Of a stretch of DNA of 64,000 nucleotides, positions 57,110 to 64,000 are shown piece by piece. The translations under genes were made by a program, and so were the position numbers. The DNA comes from Brasenia schreberi (taxonomy: Eukaryota > Streptophyta > Magnoliopsida > Nymphaeales > Cabombaceae). Every line of letters starts with the position of its first letter. The first letter of the stretch is position 1. The DNA lies in NCBI GenBank assembly GCA_036023115.1, contig JAYKKT010000061.1, positions 11,715,501-11,779,500 of the forward strand, in the 5' to 3' direction. Under the pieces are notes generated by a model, which did no database searches, was not told where the DNA came from, and saw only the letters and a program-made list of their open reading frames with translations.

Positions 57110-59480
57110 AATTTATTCCGCAAACGGCACAGCCAAATTGGTGATAATTCCGCTTGCATCGGTGATTTTAATGCCATTAGAATACATTCCGAGAAGTCGA
57201 GTTGGGGGGAGAGGGGGATAATCCGATACTTCCATGAAATGCTTGCGTGATTTCATCAATGATTTGGAGTTGACAGACTTGGGTTTTGTTGGTCTTCCAT
57301 TCACTTGGAGTAGCCGGAGCCTGAGTAACCGCTTAATCGAATAGAGATTGGACGGTCGCTTGGCTTCGGTAGCTTGGCGTCAGCATTATCCAAACGGTTT
57401 CATCACATTTTCTCCGATCACCAGCCGCTACTGTTGGTCGTCCGACCAACTATCTGACGCTACAAAAGTCGATTTTTTTTCAAGAGAGATGGCAATGACA
57501 ATGTACGTAATCACATCTCTTCATTCACGTCGCACAATAGATCCTCTTGTGCAGCAATATCTCTGAAATAACACTTCCCCGGCTCCAACACACGGCAAAT
57601 ACTTCAGAAAGAACTATCAGATGCACTAATTGAAGAGGAGCGTGTCTCGAAAGAGAAATCGCGCACATCATGGCTTGGGTTGGGTGAAATCAACACCAAA
57701 TATTTTCACTCCAAATGTACTGCAAAAAGACGCAGAAATAAGATACGGAGTTTGTATGATGATGAGGATGAATGCATACTAGAAGATCTAAGATTGGGGA
57801 GATTGTGATAAAATACTTTAAAAGTTCAGTTTATTATTCTGTCACTATTGGAGGTGAGTTGTTTGATTATTTTATGCCCACTCGAGGATCCGATGGGGGG
57901 ACCCTCTATCAGCTTATTATTTTTATTTTATGCTGAAAGGCTTTCATATCTACTCTACAAAGAACAAAGCCAGGGGACGTTGAAGGTGATCAAGATTTCG
58001 CTAACCGGCCCGTCTCATTTAATTTTTTCTGATAATTCCCTGTTGTTTTATCAAGCTTCTCCACAGCATTGCTCTATTTTAAAAAGGATTCTTGATTGTT
58101 ATCAAAAGATATACTGACCAGATTGTTTAAACATGAACAAATCTGCCATCCTTTTTAGTGCTAACGCACCGAATGATATGAAGAATGCTGGCCCACGACT
58201 TTCACGTTGAGCACATAAGAAATCAGTGATATCTTGGCATCCCTTCTTACCTTCAAAGATCAAAATACAGACTTTTAGCTATCTTAAAGTGAAACTATTG
58301 GCGACACTCCAATATTGGAGAGCAAACTTTTATCTACCATAGGGAAATTGGTGTTTATTTAAGTCAGTGAGAGTGGCCATTCTACATACATGACGTCATC
58401 CTTAAAATTGCCAAACTCTTTCATCAATGAAATTCATATCATGTTGACTAGCTTCTGGTGTGACAAAAGCAAGGAGAGCGTAGGCATAAACTGGGTTTGC
58501 TGAGAGAGGATGTGCTTGAGGAAAAATGATGGTGGGCATGGATTTAAAGATTTAAAATTGTTCAACCTTGCCCTACTTGCAAAGCAAAGGTTGAAACTGT
58601 TACGGGGCAAGAATTCATTGTTTTACAATCTTGAAAACGTGGCATTTTTCCCACTGATTTTATGAATGCTTCATTAGGTTCAGTGCCTTCATGGGGTTGG
58701 AGAAGCATCTCAATGGGCCGACAAATATCGGAACAGGGTGCAAATGGGTGAGATGTTTGAATCTAAAATGATCCTTGGATTCCCAATGCTTATTCTTTTA
58801 GGATACCATTTGTATCAGATCATTAATCAACAAATTGCTTTTGTTCAACAACTGACGAATGTTCAAGGTCGATGGAATGAAGAGCTGGCCAAACATTCGT
58901 TTTCACCATCACGGGCACCCACAGATTACAAAACAACTACTTTTGGTGACATTCAAGAATAGAGAGGGACATCCTCTAGAAGATATTCAGTATCCTCTTG
59001 CTACAACTTTGGCATTCAATTACTGCATCCGATGGTACAAACAGGCTCTCCACCATCAGGCTGTTGGAGGTTCAGCTGGAAGATGCTGTTTCCAACTAAA
59101 CTATAAATCTTCATCTAGAAATTATTTCAGAATGGGTTGCCTGTTCGTGATCGCGTTCAACAGAATGTGGCTACGCAATAAACTGAGTATGAACAGCGCG
59201 CAAGCACGATGGAACCAGTGTTCATTATCTGGTTAGATGCCCTTTTGCTGTAGAGGTTTGGTCTCAAGTTATGCCTAGAGGCTGGCCATCATTGCTTGCG
59301 GACATGTCTATTACAGAATAGTGGTGGGAACGAAATCAGATTTCATAGCATCAGTCGGTCTACACAAGAGGTTGCCAACCTATCAGCTCGAGTTGCAGAT
59401 GAGTAGCAACTTACAAATCTCCCAATCTCTATGATTCATTGATATGTACTTCCGATAAAATTTGGAGTTTTTCAACATTT
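57110..59480 (+). mobile_element. Decayed L1-type LINE ORF2
   Basis: Plus strand: endonuclease C-terminal half (57150-57440: GDFNAIRIHSEKSSWG, LELTDLGFVGLPFTWSSRSL, SNRLIE, RLDRSL, IFSDHQPLLL); linker to RT (57590-57780: LQKELSDALIEEERVSKEKS, WLGLGEINTKYFHSK); a shortened RT (57840-58120: YAERLSYLLYKEQSQGTLK and FSDNSLLFYQAS in place of FADDSLLF); and the region downstream of RT up to the zinc-binding domain (58480-59240: NLALLAKQ, GRWNEEL and CRWYK-type phrases). The RT active site is lost and a large part of the RT is deleted between 57830 and 57900. Stops abound. No target-site duplications were located. Confidence 0.85.
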
Positions 59481-59820
59481 GGTTGTTGAACATCATGAGA
59501 CTGTAAGTACGACGTAATTGATTGCCTGCTCGATAGAGCCATCTGTATTTTGTTTCATTATATCAAAACGTTTGGTGTAAAAAGATGGCTTCTTGATGGT
59601 TCTGGCTTCGTCAAGTCTCCTAGCTAAAACGCAATTAGGATGAGCAACTCTTGTTTTATCGAGTTATTTAATTTCAACTTTATATTACTTTTATGCAGAT
59701 GAGTAGCTTTTAAAAGAGGGAGGGAAAGACAGTAAAAGTGTTGAAAAGAGACTACTAAACATGACTTCTTTAGAGTTAGCTACTAATATCAACCAAGATA
59801 GAGCTTTATGACATCAAAGA
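59481..59820. other. Spacer, no gene recognised
   Basis: Probably holds the 3' end of the LINE and the end of the copia LTR. No boundary could be fixed. Confidence 0.35.
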
Positions 59821-60464
59821 ATCCATCTAGGAAAAAGGCCTCGTTGTTATTGTAATTCAACTTTTAGGGAATATTTGGGTCCTGAAACTTAAAGGAACCT
59901 TTTGTCATGGAACTTCATGAAGCTTCGGCCTGAAACTGTGGTGATTCTCTTGCCTTTTTACCTAAGTTCAGCTTCTGTCGACCTCCGGGTTTGTTGTCGT
60001 CGACCTCCTATTTGTTGCTCATAGGGCTTTTTAGGTACGCTTACAGCAGAAGATCAAAGTACGTGGTTTTGTTTTTCTTTTGTTTCGAGGTTTCCACATA
60101 GTGGATTTTGCTTGGAAAGTTTTTTCAGTGTTTTTCTAGTGTTTAAACTGTGTGCATTGCTCCGTATTTATAGAGCAACGCGTGCTCCTGACTTTCCCGG
60201 TTTGTCCCAGGTTTTGATTCTATGGTCGTTATAGTCATCCTCTCCGTAACCGTAAACACGGGTAACGGCTGGATGGTCAGTCTAGCCGTTACCATGCTTG
60301 GTTGCCGAGAATGGTCACAGCCTTACATCTTGAACTTGGTCATTCAAGCAAAGTGTACTGACATACTGGTTTTCCTCCCACTTTTGCGGGGTTTACCTAG
60401 TAACGTTCTTTCATGATTGCTACTGCAATCACTACCCGTTGTGTAGTTATTTTCCTACACAACA
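59821..60464 (-). repeat. Putative 3' LTR of copia element 2
   Basis: The minus strand starts TGTTGTGTAGG at 60464, just after the stop of the copia polyprotein, and contains a promoter-like TATAAATAC at 60173-60165 followed by GGAGCAATGC. The far end is not resolved. The start bears a 9-bp dyad (GTTGTGTAG at 60438-60446 and CTACACAAC at 60455-60463). Confidence 0.5.
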
Positions 60465-63400
60465 ATCAAACATATCTCAAACCCATGTTCACAACATGTT
60501 TTGAGAAAAGTTCCTATGTTATACCTTTAGTCAAGCGGTCTACCAACATATCATTTGTTGGCATGTATGAGATGGATATTTCCTTTCTCATAACCATATA
60601 ATGAACATAATGGTATTTAACCATTATATGCTTGCTTTTTTAGCAATCAGCTCCACTCTTGATAAGAGTAATTGATGCGTTGTTATCACAGTAAATGACA
60701 ACTACCTCATCGATTATTTTCATCTTTAAATCACGTATGAAGCGGCTTATCTAGATAGCACTCGTTGTAGCCATACAGCAGGCCACATACTCAACTTCTT
60801 GTGTATGCAATGGTACACAACCCTGTTTCTTACATGCCCAAGAAACAACACCTATAAATAAGAATATTTGTCCCGAGATAGATTTACTGTCATCTTTGCT
60901 TCCAGCAAAGTCAACATCTGAGTATCCTACCACTTTCAGTTCATCTACTTGAAAACACAGTTTCAAGTCTCTTATTCTTTTTAGATATCTTAAAATCATT
61001 TTTACAGCTATCCAATGTTGCCATCAAGGATTACTTTGATATCTACTTACAAGACCAACAACAAAGCTGATATCAGGTCTTGTACACAACATAGCATACA
61101 TCAAGCTACCACAGCTTGTGCATAAGGAACGTTAGGCTTATCGTATCCTTCACTGAGACAATCAGCCTTACTTAGTTTAACCCCTTTTGCAACGGGTGTA
61201 ATAGAATACTTGCATTCACCCATTTTGAACTTCTTGAGGATATAATCAATACATCTCTCCTCACTTAGGCATAAGAGTTTAGATTATCTATCTCGAGAGA
61301 TCTTTATACCCAGGATATAGGATGCTTCCCCCATATCCTTCATTTCAAACCTTGAGTTTAATCATAACTTTGTTTTGACAATCATCTCATTGTCATTCCC
61401 AGTCAACAATATGTCATCTACATATAATGATGAGATGACAAAGTGGCTCCCACTATTTCAGACATATATATAGTTATCAAGTTCATTAACCACAAACCCA
61501 AGTTCTATAATGACATTTTGAAAAGTCAAATACCATTGACAAGTTGATTGTTTCATGTCATATAGGGATTTTCTCAACCTATATACTTTATCTTCTTGGC
61601 CTTCAAGAATAAATCCTTCGGGCTCCTGCATGTATATGATTTCATCTAAATCTTCATTTAGAAAAGTTGTATTTACATCTAATTAGATGTAAGTCAAAAT
61701 CATAATATGCACATATTGCCAAGATTATCTTTATGAATGCAAATTTTGCAACTGGAGAATATGTCTCAACATAATATATCCCCTCTTTTTGTGAAAAACC
61801 CTTTGCAATCAACCTCACTTTAAACTTATCGATTGAACTATTGATCTTATATTTTTTTTTCAAAACTCATTTAAAGCTTATAGCTTTTCTTCCTTTTGGC
61901 AAATTTATCAATTCTCAAACTTGGTTTTTCTCAATGGATTCAATTTCTTCATCCATGGCTTTCTCCAGTATGTTGCTTTCGATGAGTTCATAGATTTCTG
62001 ATAAGTCAAGTTATGAGTCAACTCATCTAAATTCAATGAATTACACACTTGTTCTACAAGATAAGTGTAATAATCCTTTAAGTAGCACGGAGTGGCCCTA
62101 GGCCTTTTATGTCTACTTAAGGTTTTGGTTGTTTTAGGAAGATCTTTTATAGGTTCAAATGATGATTGATCTAGGTCTACTAGATCATCAGTATATTCAT
62201 CATTATTTTTCAAGATATCATTTTTAGTATCTTCTAAGAATTCAACATCTTTACTTTCTATTAGTCTATGGTCCTTATGATAAAACTAATATTCCTTTAA
62301 ATCTTTAGGATATCCAATAAATATACATCTCAATGACCTAAGTAGTCTAGCTTATCTCTAGATTGATCAAGGATCTTTATATTTACAATAGATCCCCATC
62401 TCTTAAAATGACTTAGGTTGGTTTTTCTTTCAAACTACATCTCATATGGTGTAGTGAATATAGTTTTATATGGTACTCTATTAAGTATGTATACCATTGT
62501 ACTTATTACTTCTCCCCAAAATATTATTGGTAGAGAGACATCAATCAACATTTACTTTCTCATGTTTAGTAAGGTCCTGTTATATCTTTCAGCTACACCA
62601 TTTTGTTGAGATGTCCTAGGCATTGTATTTTGTTTTACAATACCAAAGTCTTTACAGAATTAAAGAAATTCTACATAGGTATATTCACCACCTCTATCCG
62701 ATCTTAAGACTTTGATTTAATGTCCCAATTGGTTTTCAACTTCCTTCTTATATTCTTCAAAAGCTTTTAGTGCCTCAAATTTATGTGCCAAGAGATATAA
62801 ATACATGTATCTCGAGTAATCATCGATAAAGGTTATAAAATAAACCTTTTCACGATGTGACCTTACTCTTAATGGTCCACATAAATCTGTATGAATGACC
62901 TCAAACAAGGTTGTTGCTCTTGTTGACTCTTTGGGAAAAACTTTCCTTGTCATTTTTCCTTATATACAAGCTTCACACTTGCTAAAAGTATTTTACTTAA
63001 ATCTAGGCAACAAGTCAAAGTTGAATAATTTCTTCAACTTCTCCAAACTTATATGCCCGATGAGTTTATGTCATACATTAACATCAATATTAAAGGCACA
63101 GTCAATATAAGCAGAAGGATTTTCATTTTCATTATCATTTAATTTGAATAATCCATATTCTACGTCAAACTCTTGAGATAATAATATTTTCTCGTGTTTC
63201 CCCACATTCACCTTGCAAGGAATAAACGTGACCTCAAAACCTTTATTTACTAAGGCAGGGACCGAGACTAGATTGTGCTTTATTGATGGCACAATTAATA
63301 CATCAATAAGTATAATTGGTTTGCCTTGTACAATGATTTTAAAGGACCCAATACCTAAAACAGTTTAGAAATTATTGTTTCTCATGTACACCTGATGTTC

Positions 63401-64000
63401 TCCTTATTTATATTCCTTTAAATCCATTGCCCCTTCCTTGGTCTTCGAGATATGTTTGGTAACTGAAGAGTTAATCCACCAACCAATCACCAGGTGGTCC
63501 ATATAGAGACATTTAGATATTACGCAGACTATGTCCTGCTTCTCTAATTGTTCGCGTTGTGGGTTGTTTCCTCCACCTTTCCTGTTGCGACAATTTCTCT
63601 TGTAGTGATTCATCTTTTTACAACTGAAATACTTGACCCAAGAAGTTGTTTCGTGCATTTTCTTAAAAAATTAATCACCCTTTTTGTTATTCTTGTCAAA
63701 CCTTTTGTTTGGTTAATTTTTCTTTTTATTGGGTTTGGAGTTAGACCCTATCTTATATTTTACCACTAGCAATTTTTCTTTCTTATTTTTGTTTATGTAT
63801 TCTTGCTCTATTGCTAGTTTCAGAGGCAATTCAAAAAGGTTAACTTTTGGTCCTAATTTGAGGGCAATAGTGATCATGTTCAATGACAGGAGACTATTAA
63901 GGATAATTGATATTTGCATCGGTTATGAGATGACTGACTTTGCCACAGCTAGGTCCCTAGCTATTACCAACATGTGGTTTACACGTTATACTACATTGTC
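60465..64000 (-). mobile_element. Decayed Ty1-copia retrotransposon, runs off the right edge
   Basis: Minus strand, 5' to 3': gag C-terminal part (63919-63713), zinc knuckle (about 63655-63560: first Cys replaced, CKKMNHYKRNCRN) and protease (WWINSSVTKHIS, where DSGA is replaced by NSSV), gag-pre-integrase (63292-63071: HNLVSVPALVNKGFEV), integrase core (62953-62717: FEVIHTDLCGPLRV, FITFIDDYSRYMYLYLL), integrase-RT linker, RT (61863-61654: VRLIAKGFSQKEGIYYVETY and SPVAKF; about 61440-61380: LYVDDILLTGNDNEM with intact YVDD), RNase H (60999-60751: VVGYSDVDFAGSKDDSKSIS) and C-terminus (VDRLTKG near 60530). Protease site loss and multiple stops make it inactive. The 5' LTR and most of gag are outside the window. 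Confidence 0.92.

Overview
This window is nuclear DNA of a flowering plant. The evidence is two intact four-exon genes of the plant-specific early nodulin 93 (ENOD93) family with GT-AG introns, and a surrounding sea of decayed plant retrotransposons (Ty3-gypsy, Ty1-copia, RTE-type and L1-type LINEs), long CT/GA, AT and CA microsatellites, and very AT-rich spacers. There are no bacterial-style operons, no CRISPR array and no tRNA or rRNA gene that I could recognise. The species cannot be named from the sequence; a woody, repeat-rich dicot or magnoliid is a guess.

Layout. 1-3.0 kb: gag end, primer-binding site and putative 5' LTR of a minus-strand gypsy element that runs off the left edge. 4.35-13.8 kb: a direct tandem duplication of a 4.4-5.0 kb repeat of unknown class, with a third, inverted partial copy at 31.7-32.8 kb. 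16-31 kb: the ENOD93 array on the plus strand, with ENOD93-1 (18.8-19.6 kb), ENOD93-2 (24.5-26.5 kb) and an exon-1-only pseudogene (28.8 kb). It is interrupted by a 5'-truncated RTE LINE with an 18-bp target-site duplication and by an AT-rich foldback element. 30-43.5 kb: a dispersed module whose core is a 130-150 bp tandem repeat, a nearly perfect 121-bp inverted repeat at 35.3-35.6 kb, a copia element, and an RTE reverse-transcriptase fragment. 45.8-50.1 kb: a minus-strand ENOD93 pseudogene split by a 3.2-kb LTR element with a 5-bp target-site duplication. 51.7-64 kb: decayed gypsy (plus), L1 LINE (plus) and copia (minus).

The most unusual object is the 3.2-kb LTR element at 46614-49859. 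It has no recognisable gag or pol. Between its LTRs it carries, in order on the minus strand, a duplicated acidic reading frame, an RTE endonuclease fragment, a copy of an ENOD93 promoter, 5'UTR and start codon, and an intron-poor fragment of a DYRK/YAK1-like protein kinase. It sits inside an ENOD93 gene whose own promoter is almost identical to the copy it carries. This looks like gene-fragment transduplication, with the captured promoter returned to its own gene family.

The ENOD93 copies form two subfamilies by promoter and exon-1 sequence: A (ENOD93-1, the split pseudogene, and the captured 5' end) and B (ENOD93-2 and the exon-1 relic). The inverted repeat at 35.3-35.6 kb is flanked by sequence matching a conserved block of the subfamily A promoter, so it may be a hairpin-forming derivative of an ENOD93 upstream region.
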